From positions 62,001 to 126,000 of the forward strand of contig DVFJ01000036.1 in NCBI GenBank assembly GCA_018713325.1: DNA of 64,000 nucleotides. Direction: 5' to 3'. Of the stretch, positions 46,793 to 54,950 are shown piece after piece. The notes under the pieces were generated by a model. The model ran no database searches, was not told the DNA's origin, and saw only the letters and a list, made by a program, of their open reading frames with translations. Position 1 is the first letter of the stretch, and every line of letters begins with the position of its first letter. The stretch is from Candidatus Onthenecus intestinigallinarum. GTDB lineage: Bacteria; Bacillota; Clostridia; Christensenellales; Aristaeellaceae. The position numbers and the translations under genes were made by a program.

Positions 46793-48268
46793 ATGAAAGA
46801 CGACATGCGCAGACCGCCGCGCGGGCCGAAGGCGCCCGCCAAGCCCGGCGCGTCCCGTCCGGCGCCGCGCCGCACGCCCGCCCGGCAGGGCGAACCCCGC
46901 CCCGAACGCCGCCCTGAAAGTTTCGTCTCGCAGAGCGCGCGCCGCGTCGCGCTGGAGGTGCTGCTGGAGGTCTCTTTGCAGGATGCGTACGCATCCCTGG
47001 CGCTGTCCAAGCACCTGCAGGGACCGATCTTCCTGTCCGAGCGCGACAAGCGCCTCGTGACGGAGTTGGTCTACGGCACGCTGGAAAACCGCATCCGCCT
47101 GGATTACATGATCGACTGCTACCTGGAGCGCAGGGAGCTCGCGCCGGTCGTGCGCGACATCCTGCGCATGGGCGCATACCAGCTCTTCTTTCTGGACCGC
47201 GTGCCGGACATGGCCGCGGTGGACGAGTCCGTCAAACTCGCCCGCGCGCGCGCCGGCGAGAGCTATACGGGCCTGGTCAACGGCGTGCTGCGCACGATGC
47301 TGCGCGAGCGCAGCCGCGTGGTCTATCCCAGGCCGGACGAAGAGCCCGCACGCTACCTCTCCGTGATGTTCAGCCTGCCGCCCTTTCTCGCGCAGCGCCT
47401 CATCGACGCCTATGGACCGTCCGTCGCGCTGGAGATCGCCAAATACCGCGACGACGAGCATCCCATGGTGCTGCGTCCGAATCTGGAGCGCACGACCATT
47501 CAAGACTTTGAGCGCTTTTTGCAGTCCCATCACATCGCCTACGTGCCCGGCACAGTGTCCGGCGCCTACCGCGTGACGCAGCCGGGCGAAATGACCGCCC
47601 GCCCCGAATACCGTCAGGGGCTGTTCTCCATCCAGAGCGAAAGCTCCATGCTCGCAGCCCGCGCGCTGTGCGCGCGCCCCGGCCAGTCGCTCCTGGACGC
47701 ATGCGCCGCGCCTGGCGGCAAGACCGCCGTGCTGGCCGAGGCGATGCACGGCACGGGCCGCGTCTACGCGTGGGACCTGCACGAGCACCGCGTAGCGCTC
47801 ATCCGCGCCGCCGCGCAGCGCCTGGGCCTGGACAACGTGCGCGCCATGCAGCGGGACGCCACGCAGTTGCGGGAGGACCTCATACAGACCATGGACGGCG
47901 TTCTGCTCGATGCGCCCTGCTCGGGCACGGGCGTCATGCTCTCCAAGCCCGACATCAAGTATCGCCAGAGCGCGGAGTCGGTGGAGGCGCTGACGCAGAC
48001 GCAGGCGCGCCTGCTGGATACGTGCAGCCAGTATGTGCGCCCCGGCGGCCTACTCGTCTACTCGACCTGCTCCATCCTGCCGGAGGAGAACGTGGGACGC
48101 ATCCGCGCGTTCCTGGAGGGCCATCCGGCGTTCCGGCCCGAGCCACTGGGCGAACTGCTGCCCGAGCACCTGCGCCCCCTGGAGCGGGACGGCATGGTGC
48201 AGCTGCTCGCGCACCGGGACGGCATGGACGGGTTCTTCATCGCGCGCATGCGCAGAGTGGAGGAATGA
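46793..48268 (+). CDS. rsmB: 16S rRNA m5C methyltransferase RsmB
   Basis: Methylates a cytosine of 16S rRNA (C967 in E. coli) with SAM. The N-terminal part (residues about 45-170) is a NusB-like RNA-binding domain (SARRVALEVLLEVSLQDAYASLAL, ELVYGTLENRIRLDYMI). The catalytic part has LDACAAPGGKT (SAM site), LDAPCSGTGV (first catalytic Cys) and YSTCSILPEEN (second Cys). The first 45 residues are a basic, Pro/Arg-rich extension that looks disordered. At 491 residues it is slightly long because of that extension. The stop overlaps the region where rlmN starts. Confidence 0.95.
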   Translation: MKDDMRRPPRGPKAPAKPGASRPAPRRTPARQGEPRPERRPESFVSQSARRVALEVLLEVSLQDAYASLALSKHLQGPIFLSERDKRLVTELVYGTLENRIRLDYMIDCYLERRELAPVVRDILRMGAYQLFFLDRVPDMAAVDESVKLARARAGESYTGLVNGVLRTMLRERSRVVYPRPDEEPARYLSVMFSLPPFLAQRLIDAYGPSVALEIAKYRDDEHPMVLRPNLERTTIQDFERFLQSHHIAYVPGTVSGAYRVTQPGEMTARPEYRQGLFSIQSESSMLAARALCARPGQSLLDACAAPGGKTAVLAEAMHGTGRVYAWDLHEHRVALIRAAAQRLGLDNVRAMQRDATQLREDLIQTMDGVLLDAPCSGTGVMLSKPDIKYRQSAESVEALTQTQARLLDTCSQYVRPGGLLVYSTCSILPEENVGRIRAFLEGHPAFRPEPLGELLPEHLRPLERDGMVQLLAHRDGMDGFFIARMRRVEE

Positions 48269-48270
48269 CC

Positions 48271-49323
48271 GTGCTCGAGCTTTTGAACATGACGCAGGCC
48301 GAGCTGGGCGAGCTGCTCGCCGCGTGGGGACAGCCTGCATTCCGAAAAAAGCAGCTCTTTGCCTGGCTGCACCAGGGCGTGCCCTTTGAGCAGATGCTCA
48401 ATCTGCCCGCGGCGCTGCGCGAGCGGCTGCGCGCCGAGGCGGTGGAAAACGCCGTCTCCGTGCTCGACACGGTGTCCTCCGCGATCGACGGGACGGTCAA
48501 GCTGCTCTACCGCCTGCAGGATGGCAACGTCATCGAGGGCGTCCTGATGCGCTACAAGCACGGCAACACGCTGTGCCTGTCCACGCAGGTGGGCTGCAAG
48601 ATGGGCTGCGCGTTTTGCGCCTCGACGCTCGACGGGTGCGTCCGCAATCTGACGGCCGGGGAGATGCTCGGCCAGGTGATCTGTGCCAATCGCCTGCTCG
48701 GCCAGGGTGAGCGCGTGCACAACATCGTGCTCATGGGCAGCGGCGAGCCGCTGGACAACTATGAAAACACCACGCGCTTTCTGCGCCTGCTGCGCGAACC
48801 GGACGGCGTGAACATCGGCCTTCGCAACGTTTCGCTGTCCACCTGCGGCCTGGTGCCCCAAATGATCGCTTTTGCGGGTGAAAATCTGCCCGTCACGCTT
48901 TCCGTGTCGCTGCATGCGCCAAGCGATGCGATCCGGCGCACGATCATGCCCATCGCCAACCGCTACGCCATCTCCGAAGTGCTCGACGCCTGCCGCATTT
49001 ACATTGAAAAGACCGGCCGGCGCGTGATCTTTGAATATGCGCTCATCCGCGGCGTCAATGCCGCTCCGGAGCATGCCCGCGCGCTCGCTTCGCTCCTTCG
49101 CGGCATGCAGTGCCACGTCAACCTGATTCCGCTCAACAGCGTGCCAGAGCGCGGCCTGCAGGGCGTCAACGAGCGGGAGGTCGCCGCGTTCAAGGCGGCG
49201 CTGGAGGAACGGCACATCTCCGTCACGCGCCGGCGCGAGATGGGCGACGACATCGAGGGCGCCTGCGGACAGCTGCGCAGGAAGCACATCGCCGCTACGG
49301 CGAACGCCTCATCGGAATCATGA
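48271..49323 (+). CDS. rlmN: Dual-specificity RNA methyltransferase RlmN
   Basis: Radical SAM enzyme that makes 2-methyladenosine in 23S rRNA (A2503) and in tRNAs. Diagnostic motifs: CKMGCAFCAS (CX3CX2C cluster, near residue 110), NIVLMGSGEPLDNYENT, STCGLVPQM, SVSLHAPSD, VNLIPLN and the catalytic Cys in DIEGACGQL near the C-terminus. I favour the GTG at 48271, seven bases from GGAGG; the ATG at 48265 overlaps the rsmB stop but is only one base from that site. The protein has about 350 residues. Confidence 0.95.
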   Translation: MLELLNMTQAELGELLAAWGQPAFRKKQLFAWLHQGVPFEQMLNLPAALRERLRAEAVENAVSVLDTVSSAIDGTVKLLYRLQDGNVIEGVLMRYKHGNTLCLSTQVGCKMGCAFCASTLDGCVRNLTAGEMLGQVICANRLLGQGERVHNIVLMGSGEPLDNYENTTRFLRLLREPDGVNIGLRNVSLSTCGLVPQMIAFAGENLPVTLSVSLHAPSDAIRRTIMPIANRYAISEVLDACRIYIEKTGRRVIFEYALIRGVNAAPEHARALASLLRGMQCHVNLIPLNSVPERGLQGVNEREVAAFKAALEERHISVTRRREMGDDIEGACGQLRRKHIAATANASSES

Positions 49324-49344
49324 CGGACAAAAGGGGGAACGCCT

Positions 49345-50061
49345 GTGAAATCCATCGTACGGACTGACGTCGGACGCGTGCGCAAGCAGAACGAGGACAG
49401 CGTCTATGCGGCGGATGCGCAGCGCCTGTTCGCCGTCGCCGACGGCATGGGCGGACACCGTGCGGGCGAGGTCGCCAGCTCCATGGCGGTCGAGGCGCTC
49501 CGTGCGCGCCTGCAGGCCCGGCAGCCGGACCTGCGGCTCATGCGCCAGGCGTTTGAGGAGGCCAACCGGCGCATCTCCTGCGCCGCAGAGAAGGACGAGC
49601 GCCTTCAGGGCATGGGCACGACCATGACCGCCCTGTGGCAGACGGAGCGCTCCGTGCTGATCGCCCACGTCGGCGACAGCCGCGTCTATCTGCTGCGCGG
49701 GGGCAGGCTCCGCCAGGTGACGGACGACCACTCTGTCGTGGCCGAGCTGCTGCGCTGCGGGCTGATCACCCCGCAGGAGGCGCGCCGGCATCCCTATCGC
49801 AACGTCATCACCCGCTCGCTGGGCAGCGCGCCGACTGTCGGGGTCGACCTGCTCGAACGCGACCGCGAGCCCGGCGACCTGTGGCTCCTGTGCACGGACG
49901 GGTTGAGCAACATGCTCACGGACCGCGAGATGGAGGCGTTGCTCGTCTCCCTTCCGCCGCAGAAGGCGGCGGACGCGCTGATGCAAAAGGCGCTGGAGGC
50001 CGGCGGTACGGACAACATCACCCTGATCCTCGCCTGGAACGACGGGGAGGTGATCCCATGA
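49345..50061 (+). CDS. prpC: PP2C-type protein phosphatase (PrpC/Stp1)
   Basis: Mn-dependent serine/threonine phosphatase that reverses PrkC phosphorylation. Motifs: TDVGRVRKQNEDSVY, VADGMGGHRAGEVASS (metal-binding Asp-Gly), MGTTMTAL, HVGDSRVYLLRGG, LLCTDGLSNML and GTDNITLILAWN. At 238 residues it is a complete minimal PP2C with no membrane segment. The start is GTG at 49345, preceded by GGGGG. The last codons overlap the prkC start (ATGA), the usual coupling of phosphatase and kinase. Confidence 0.96.
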   Translation: MKSIVRTDVGRVRKQNEDSVYAADAQRLFAVADGMGGHRAGEVASSMAVEALRARLQARQPDLRLMRQAFEEANRRISCAAEKDERLQGMGTTMTALWQTERSVLIAHVGDSRVYLLRGGRLRQVTDDHSVVAELLRCGLITPQEARRHPYRNVITRSLGSAPTVGVDLLERDREPGDLWLLCTDGLSNMLTDREMEALLVSLPPQKAADALMQKALEAGGTDNITLILAWNDGEVIP

Positions 50062-51914
50062 TCGGGCGCGTGCTGGCCGGCCGATACCGCATCGAGTCCC
50101 TCATCGGCAAGGGCGGCATGGCCATCGTCTACCGCGCGGAGGATTTGCGCACGCACCGGATCGTGGCCGTCAAGGTGCTGCGCGAGGAATACAGCGCGGA
50201 CGAGGAATTCCTGCGCCGCTTCGACCGGGAAGCGCAGGTCTACGCCAAGACGTCGTCCCATCCCAACATCGTCAGCATGCTGGACCTGGGGGCGGACGGA
50301 CGTGTGCACTTCCTGGTCATGGAATACGTCAACGGCAAGACGCTCAAGGAGATCATCCGGGAATACGGCAAGCTGCGCCCGGACTGGGCCGTGCACCTGA
50401 CGCTGCAGATCCTGGCCGCACTCTCGCACGCGCACCAGCAGCACGTCATCCACCGCGACATCAAGCCGCAGAACATGCTGCTGGACGAGAACGGCCGCAT
50501 CAAGGTGGGCGATTTCGGCATCGCCAAGATGACGGACTCGGCGACGATGACCATTGCGGATGGCAACGTCATGGGCTCCGTTCACTACTTCTCGCCCGAA
50601 CAGGCCAAGGGCCTGCCCGTGTCCGCGACGAGCGACCTGTACTCCGTGGGCGTCATGCTCTATGAGATGCTGTGTGGTCACGTGCCCTTTGACGGCGATA
50701 CGCCCGTCAGCGTCGCGATGAAGCACCTGACGGAGCTGCCCAAGCCCATTTCGCAGGAGGCCAACGTGTCGCCCGCCCTGGAGCAGGTGCTCGCCAAGGC
50801 CCTGTGCAAGCAGGCCGACCAGCGCTATCAGACCGCAGAGGCGATGGCGCGCGACCTGCGGCGCGCGATGCGTCATCCCGAGGGCGGCTTTGTCAACATG
50901 CGCCCAGCCGAAGGAGACGAGCAGCAGACGCGGCGCCACCACCGGATGAAGCGGCAGCTTCGCCAGAGCATGCGCCGGCGCAAGATGCTGACCGTGTTTC
51001 TGACCTTGCTGCTCAGCCTGACGCTGCTCACCGGCCTGGGGTATACGGCCATGGTGATCTACGACCGCACATTCCGCTACGTCTCCATGCCGGACGTCAT
51101 GGGGATGGACGAGGCAAACGCCGTGGAGATTCTGGGCCGGGCCGGCGTGATGCCGATCGTCTCGCGGCGCTACAGCGAAAATCCGGCCGACACCGTGCTG
51201 GAGCAGACCCCCGACAGCGGGACGAGCCTTCCGCGCGGCGAGTCCGTCTACATCACCGTCAGCAACGGCACGGATATTCTGATCGTCCCGAATCTGATGG
51301 GCATGACTGCCGAGGAAGCCGAATACGCCGTCGGCCAGGCGGGTCTATCCGTCGGCGACGTCACCGTGGGCATCTCTGAGGCGATGATCGGCACGGTCTT
51401 TGCGCAGGATCCGCCCGCCGATACGGTCGCAGGCCGCGACACCGTCGTCGACATCCGCGTCAGCGGCGGCCTGGTGATCATTCCCGATCTCACAGGCCGG
51501 CGCCTGGAGGAGAGCGAGACGGAATTGCAGGGGCTGGGACTGTCCGTCGGAAGCGTCACGCTGCAGGCCGTGGACAACGCCGCCCAGGATGGCACCGTTC
51601 TGACCCAGAATCCGGGCAAATTCGAGCGCGTATTTCCGCAGACTGCGGTCGATCTGGTCGTGGGGCAGTTCGACAACCGCAAGTACAGCGCGACCGTCGC
51701 CATCTCCGTCACAGTGCCGCAGGACGGCGCGCACGTGCGCGTCACGCTCGTGGAGCCGGGCGGCGCGGAGGTGGAACAGTACGCAGCCATGCTGACGCAG
51801 CCCGGAGAAAACGCGTTTTCCATCGAACTGCGCAGCGAGTACGAGGGCCGCATGGCCTATAGACTGTATATTGACGAGCGCTTCATCAGCGAGACGGAGG
51901 TCACGCTGCGATGA
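50058..51914 (+). CDS. prkC: PASTA-domain serine/threonine kinase PrkC
   Basis: Membrane kinase that senses peptidoglycan fragments; in Bacillus it triggers spore germination in response to muropeptides. The cytoplasmic kinase domain (residues about 1-270) has IGKGGMAIVYRA, VAVKVL, HRDIKPQN, VGDFGIAK and SVHYFSPEQ. A basic juxtamembrane segment, a membrane helix (residues about 310-335) and three extracellular PASTA repeats follow (beginning VSMPDVMGMDEANAVEIL, IVPNLMGMTAEEAEYAV and IIPDLTGRRLEESETEL). A C-terminal beta-rich domain of about 90 residues follows the last PASTA. The protein has 618 residues. Confidence 0.96.
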   Translation: MIGRVLAGRYRIESLIGKGGMAIVYRAEDLRTHRIVAVKVLREEYSADEEFLRRFDREAQVYAKTSSHPNIVSMLDLGADGRVHFLVMEYVNGKTLKEIIREYGKLRPDWAVHLTLQILAALSHAHQQHVIHRDIKPQNMLLDENGRIKVGDFGIAKMTDSATMTIADGNVMGSVHYFSPEQAKGLPVSATSDLYSVGVMLYEMLCGHVPFDGDTPVSVAMKHLTELPKPISQEANVSPALEQVLAKALCKQADQRYQTAEAMARDLRRAMRHPEGGFVNMRPAEGDEQQTRRHHRMKRQLRQSMRRRKMLTVFLTLLLSLTLLTGLGYTAMVIYDRTFRYVSMPDVMGMDEANAVEILGRAGVMPIVSRRYSENPADTVLEQTPDSGTSLPRGESVYITVSNGTDILIVPNLMGMTAEEAEYAVGQAGLSVGDVTVGISEAMIGTVFAQDPPADTVAGRDTVVDIRVSGGLVIIPDLTGRRLEESETELQGLGLSVGSVTLQAVDNAAQDGTVLTQNPGKFERVFPQTAVDLVVGQFDNRKYSATVAISVTVPQDGAHVRVTLVEPGGAEVEQYAAMLTQPGENAFSIELRSEYEGRMAYRLYIDERFISETEVTLR

Positions 51915-51945
51915 TGCGCCAGATGAAGGGGAGAGGATGCCCTGC

Positions 51946-52827
51946 ATGACGGGACGGATCGTTCGCGGCGTCGGCGGCCTGTACACGGTGCGCGACGAGG
52001 AGACGGAGCAGGAATTCGTGCTGCGCGCGCGGGGAAGGCTGCGCCGGGAGCGCAAGACGCCGATGGTCGGCGACCGCGTCGTCTATCTGCCGGGCAGCGG
52101 CGAGGAGCACGGGTGGCTTGAGGAGATCCTGCCGCGCAGCAGCTGCTGTGTGCGCCCGCCCGTGGCCAACCTCGACGTGCTCGCGCTGGTGATCGCGCCG
52201 GTGCCGCAGCCGGATCTGCTGCTCGTGGACCGCATGATCGTCTTTGCGCGCCGGTCCGGCATCCAGCCGCTCCTGTGCGTCAACAAGTGCGACGTGGACG
52301 GCGGCGCGCTCTTTGCCGCCTGTGAAGCGGCGTATGCGCGCGCCGAGACGCCCGTGCTTGCGCTGAGCGCGCGGGAAGGACGCGGGCTGGATGCGCTGCG
52401 CGATCGCCTTGCCGACAGGACCGTCTGCTTCGCCGGACAGTCGGCCGTGGGGAAGAGCTCGCTGCTCAACGCGCTGCTCGGCCTGCAGTTGCCCACGGGC
52501 GATGTGAGCCGCAAGACCGAACGCGGCCGCCACACCACCCGTCACGCGCAGCTGCTCTATGCGGACGGCTTTCGCGTGATGGATACGCCCGGCTTCAGCC
52601 TGCTCGGCTTTGAAGACGGGTTTGCGCCCGAGGAGCTCGCGCAGGCCTATCCGGACTTTGAGCCGTATGCGCCCGGCTGCCGCTTTGCGCCGTGCCTGCA
52701 CGACCGCGAACCCGGCTGCGCCGTGCGCGCGGCGGCGGATGCCGGGGAGATCTCGCATGAGCGATGGACGCGCTACGTGGCGCTGCTGGGAGAGCTGCGC
52801 GACAAATGGAGGAATCGCTATGATTAA
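51946..52827 (+). CDS. rsgA: Ribosome small subunit GTPase RsgA
   Basis: Circularly permuted GTPase that checks maturation of the 30S subunit. Order: an N-terminal OB fold (GRIVRGVGGLYTVR), the permuted G domain with NKCD (G4) before GQSAVGKSSLLNALLG (G1) and DTPGF (G3), then a C-terminal zinc motif CRFAPCLHDREPGC. At 293 residues it is full length. I chose the ATG at 51946 by homology to the family start (MxGRIV); the ATG at 51937 is an alternative. The rpe ATG overlaps its end by eight bases. Confidence 0.95.
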   Translation: MTGRIVRGVGGLYTVRDEETEQEFVLRARGRLRRERKTPMVGDRVVYLPGSGEEHGWLEEILPRSSCCVRPPVANLDVLALVIAPVPQPDLLLVDRMIVFARRSGIQPLLCVNKCDVDGGALFAACEAAYARAETPVLALSAREGRGLDALRDRLADRTVCFAGQSAVGKSSLLNALLGLQLPTGDVSRKTERGRHTTRHAQLLYADGFRVMDTPGFSLLGFEDGFAPEELAQAYPDFEPYAPGCRFAPCLHDREPGCAVRAAADAGEISHERWTRYVALLGELRDKWRNRYD

Positions 52828-53479
52828 ATTTTCGCCTTCCGTGCTTGCAAGCGACTACATGCGCATGGGAGAGGATATTGCGCGCCTTGAGCGAGCGGGC
52901 GCCGACTGGCTGCATCTGGACATCATGGACGGGCTGTTCGTGCCCAACATCAGCTTTGGCCCCGCGCTGGTCAAGGCGGTCGGCGCGCACAGCGCCCTGC
53001 CGCTGGACGTGCACCTCATGATCGTCGATCCGGATCGCTATGTCGACGCGTTTGCCGCCGCCGGGGCCGGCTATCTCACCGTCCATTATGAGGCGTGCCA
53101 GAACCCCGCGGGGACGCTGCAGCGCATCCGCGCGGCGGGCATGAAGGCCGGCGTCTCCCTCAAGCCCGGAACCGGCCCGGATGTGCTGGCGCCGCTGCTG
53201 CCGCTGTGCGACCTCGTGCTGGTGATGACGGTCGAGCCCGGCTTCGGCGGGCAGAAGCTCATTCCGCACACACTGGATAAGACGGCGCGCGTGCGGGAAA
53301 TGCTCGACGCAGCGCACAGCCCCGCGCTGCTCGAAGTCGACGGCGGCATCACGGCGGGCAATGCCATGGACGCCGTGCGCGCGGGCGCGCGGGTGCTGGT
53401 GATGGGCACCGCGCTCTTTGGCAGCGACCGGCCGCAGGAGCTCATGCGGCAGCTGCGCGAGGAGGCGACCGGCCTGTGA
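52820..53479 (+). CDS. rpe: Ribulose-phosphate 3-epimerase
   Basis: Interconverts ribulose 5-phosphate and xylulose 5-phosphate in the pentose phosphate pathway. The TIM-barrel motifs are all present: SPSVLASDYMRMGEDI, DWLHLDIMDGLFVPNISFG (metal site), DVHLMI, TVHYEAC, GVSLKPGT, VLVMTVEPGFGGQ and EVDGGITAGNA. At 219 residues it is full length. The ribosome site GGAGGAATC lies inside the rsgA end; the stop overlaps the thiN GTG. Confidence 0.97.
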   Translation: MIKFSPSVLASDYMRMGEDIARLERAGADWLHLDIMDGLFVPNISFGPALVKAVGAHSALPLDVHLMIVDPDRYVDAFAAAGAGYLTVHYEACQNPAGTLQRIRAAGMKAGVSLKPGTGPDVLAPLLPLCDLVLVMTVEPGFGGQKLIPHTLDKTARVREMLDAAHSPALLEVDGGITAGNAMDAVRAGARVLVMGTALFGSDRPQELMRQLREEATGL

Positions 53480-54108
53480 ACGCCTTGATCATCCTGGGCG
53501 GCGACAGGCCCTCCGCCGCGTTGTTGCGCACACTGGCCGGGCAGGCGGATTTCTTACTGTGCGCGGATTCCGGCCTGGCGGCGGCGCAGGCGGCCGGCGT
53601 TGTGCCGGATGCCGTCATCGGCGACATGGACAGCGTGCCGGACGAGGCCCTGCGGCGCTATGCGCAGGCGGGGAACGTGCTGCGCCTCCCCTGCGAAAAG
53701 GACGACACCGACGGCGTCGCCGCGCTGGACGAGGCGATTCGCCGCGGCGCGGCGCACGTCACATTGACCGGCGCGCTGGGCGGCAGGCTTGACCACGCGC
53801 TCGCCAACTGCATGCTGCTCGTGCGCGCGTACAACCGCGGCATCACGGCCTGCATCGAAGAGGACGCCGAGCGCGTGGAGCTCCTGCGCGGCCGGCGCGA
53901 GATCTTCGGCCGACCCGGGCAGACGTTTTCGCTGCTGTCGCTGGGCGAGGCGCGCATCGCCTCGCTCACGGGCGCACACTATCCGCTGCACGACTACGCG
54001 ATGTCGTGCGACCATCCCATCGGCGTGAGCAATCTCTTCGAGCAGCCGGTCATATGCGTCGACATCGCGCAGGGAGACGTCCTCTTCTTTCAGCAAAACC
54101 GGCTTTAA
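53476..54108 (+). CDS. thiN: Thiamine pyrophosphokinase
   Basis: Transfers pyrophosphate from ATP to thiamine to make the cofactor TPP. Motifs: ADSGLAAAQAAGVVPDAVIGDMDSV near residue 30, PCEKDDTDGVAALDEAI and GALGGRLDHALAN (residues about 95-112). The C-terminal thiamine-binding domain ends with SNLFEQPVICVDIAQGDVLFFQ. At 210 residues it is full length. The start is GTG at 53476, overlapping the rpe stop. The position next to rpe and before spoVM matches B. subtilis. Confidence 0.94.
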   Translation: MNALIILGGDRPSAALLRTLAGQADFLLCADSGLAAAQAAGVVPDAVIGDMDSVPDEALRRYAQAGNVLRLPCEKDDTDGVAALDEAIRRGAAHVTLTGALGGRLDHALANCMLLVRAYNRGITACIEEDAERVELLRGRREIFGRPGQTFSLLSLGEARIASLTGAHYPLHDYAMSCDHPIGVSNLFEQPVICVDIAQGDVLFFQQNRL

Positions 54109-54172
54109 AAGCATCCTGCGCCGCATCATCCGCGTCCGTCCGCGCATAGGCTAGAGCGGGGGGTGATGATTC

Positions 54173-54364
54173 GTGGGCAGGTGCAGGGGAATGTGCGGCT
54201 GGTCCGGCACCGGTGGCCGGGGCGGCGTGGGCACGCTGTTGGGCGTGCTGCTCGTGCTGCTGGGGCTGTTCCTCATCTTTCTTTGCATTCCCTTCCGGCT
54301 TTGGGTCGTCCTCTTCGGCGCCGCGCTGATCGTGTTGGGGTATTTCCTCATCCGAACGCCGTGA
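54173..54364 (+). CDS. Small membrane protein with Gly/Cys-rich N-terminus
   Basis: I do not recognise this 63-residue protein. The first 20 residues are Gly-rich with two Cys (GRCRGMCGWSGTGGRGG); the rest is strongly hydrophobic and probably spans the membrane twice (residues about 20-38 and 41-59, separated by IPFRLW). The start is GTG at 54173 with GGGGGGTGAT upstream. It sits between thiN and the short spoVM gene at 54384, a place with no counterpart in B. subtilis. A sporulation role is conceivable from position only. Confidence 0.6.
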   Translation: MGRCRGMCGWSGTGGRGGVGTLLGVLLVLLGLFLIFLCIPFRLWVVLFGAALIVLGYFLIRTP

Positions 54365-54383
54365 GGAAAGGAGGGGCTGGGTC

Positions 54384-54455
54384 GTGCGTATCCGAATGGT
54401 CTGCCTGCGCGCGCCCCGTTTTCTGCGGGGCTTTTTGCGGCTCTTCGCGCGCTGA
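54384..54455 (+). CDS. spoVM: SpoVM-like spore coat assembly peptide
   Basis: A 23-residue amphipathic peptide. Its centre, APRFLRGFLRLF, matches the SpoVM core (PKFLGGIVRAM in Bacillus): Pro, a basic residue, Phe-Leu, x-Gly, two hydrophobics and Arg at the same spacing. SpoVM binds the curved forespore surface in the mother cell and anchors SpoIVA. Support: start GTG at 54384 preceded by AAGGAGG at nine bases; the gene is between thiN and rpmB, exactly as in B. subtilis; the stop is followed by a terminator. The coding sequence itself looks like a terminator (GCCCCG...CGGGGC plus T5), which is why it is easily missed. Alternative: a chance reading frame over a real terminator. Confidence 0.7.
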   Translation: MRIRMVCLRAPRFLRGFLRLFAR

Positions 54456-54463
54456 GGCAAAAG

Positions 54464-54496
54464 AAAAAACGTGACCCGCTGTGGATCACGTTTTTT
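54464..54496. terminator. Bidirectional terminator between spoVM and rpmB
   Basis: CGTGACCC / GGATCACG (54470-54490, one mismatch) with A6 on the left and T6 on the right. It can end both the long plus-strand operon and rpmB. Confidence 0.85.
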
Positions 54497-54513
54497 ATCG
54501 CTCTTTTTGAGAC

Positions 54514-54705
54514 TTACAGCGCGCGCTGCACCTTGCCGCTGCGCAGGCAACGCGTGCACACATTCATGTGGCAGACGCTCCCGTTCACCATCACGCGAAC
54601 ACGCTGCGTATTCGGCGCCCAGCTGCGGCGCGTCTTGCGGTTGGAGTGGCTGACGTTGTTGCCGGACATGGTGCCCTTGGCGCAAACCTCACAGAACTTC
54701 CCCAT
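54514..54705 (-). CDS. rpmB: 50S ribosomal protein L28 (zinc-binding form)
   Basis: Ribosomal large-subunit protein of 63 residues. It begins MGKFCEVCAKGTMSGNNVSHSNRKTRR, with the conserved NxVSHSNRKTRR block, and carries two cysteine pairs (CEVC near residue 5 and CTRC near residue 50), so it is the C+ zinc-ribbon form. AAGGAGG precedes the ATG at 54705 on the minus strand. It is convergent with spoVM, and yloU is divergent, as in Bacillus. Confidence 0.97.
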   Translation of the reverse strand: MGKFCEVCAKGTMSGNNVSHSNRKTRRSWAPNTQRVRVMVNGSVCHMNVCTRCLRSGKVQRAL

Positions 54706-54750
54706 CAGTTACACCTCCTTCTGGAGCAGGAACAATCGTATAACGAAGTT

Positions 54751-54779
54751 ATTTTATCATTTTTTTCTGCGTTTGACAA
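54751..54779 (-). promoter_or_regulatory. Promoter for rpmB
   Basis: On the minus strand: TTGTCA (54779-54774), 17 bases, TAAAAT (54756-54751). The region around it is unusually AT-rich for this window. Confidence 0.65.
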
Positions 54780-54865
54780 GGGTTTTTTGCAAACCACTTT
54801 GAAAAAAAAACTGCGGCCGCATAACCGCATCTTTCGGGCCCATATTATTTTTTGCGGGAATATCC

Positions 54866-54894
54866 TTGCGCCACAGGCCCAAATCCTGTATACT
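54866..54894 (+). promoter_or_regulatory. Promoter for yloU-yloV-recG
   Basis: TTGCGC (54866-54871), 17 bases, TATACT (54889-54894). Confidence 0.6.
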
Positions 54895-54950
54895 GTAAGT
54901 TGATCCAATGAGAACGGGTCGCCAGACCCTTGCACAAGGAGGGTTTCTCA

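Noticed and set aside
54060-54155. SpoVM-like basic helix frame overlapping the end of thiN
   Set aside because: The frame (ending RVRPRIG) has no usable start codon and does not fit the SpoVM core; the frame at 54384 does.
54413-54436. Intrinsic terminator GCCCCG...CGGGGC followed by T5 after the small membrane protein
   Set aside because: The same bases encode the conserved core of the SpoVM-like peptide, and a better terminator stands 30 bases downstream. Kept as the coding region, with the caveat stated there.
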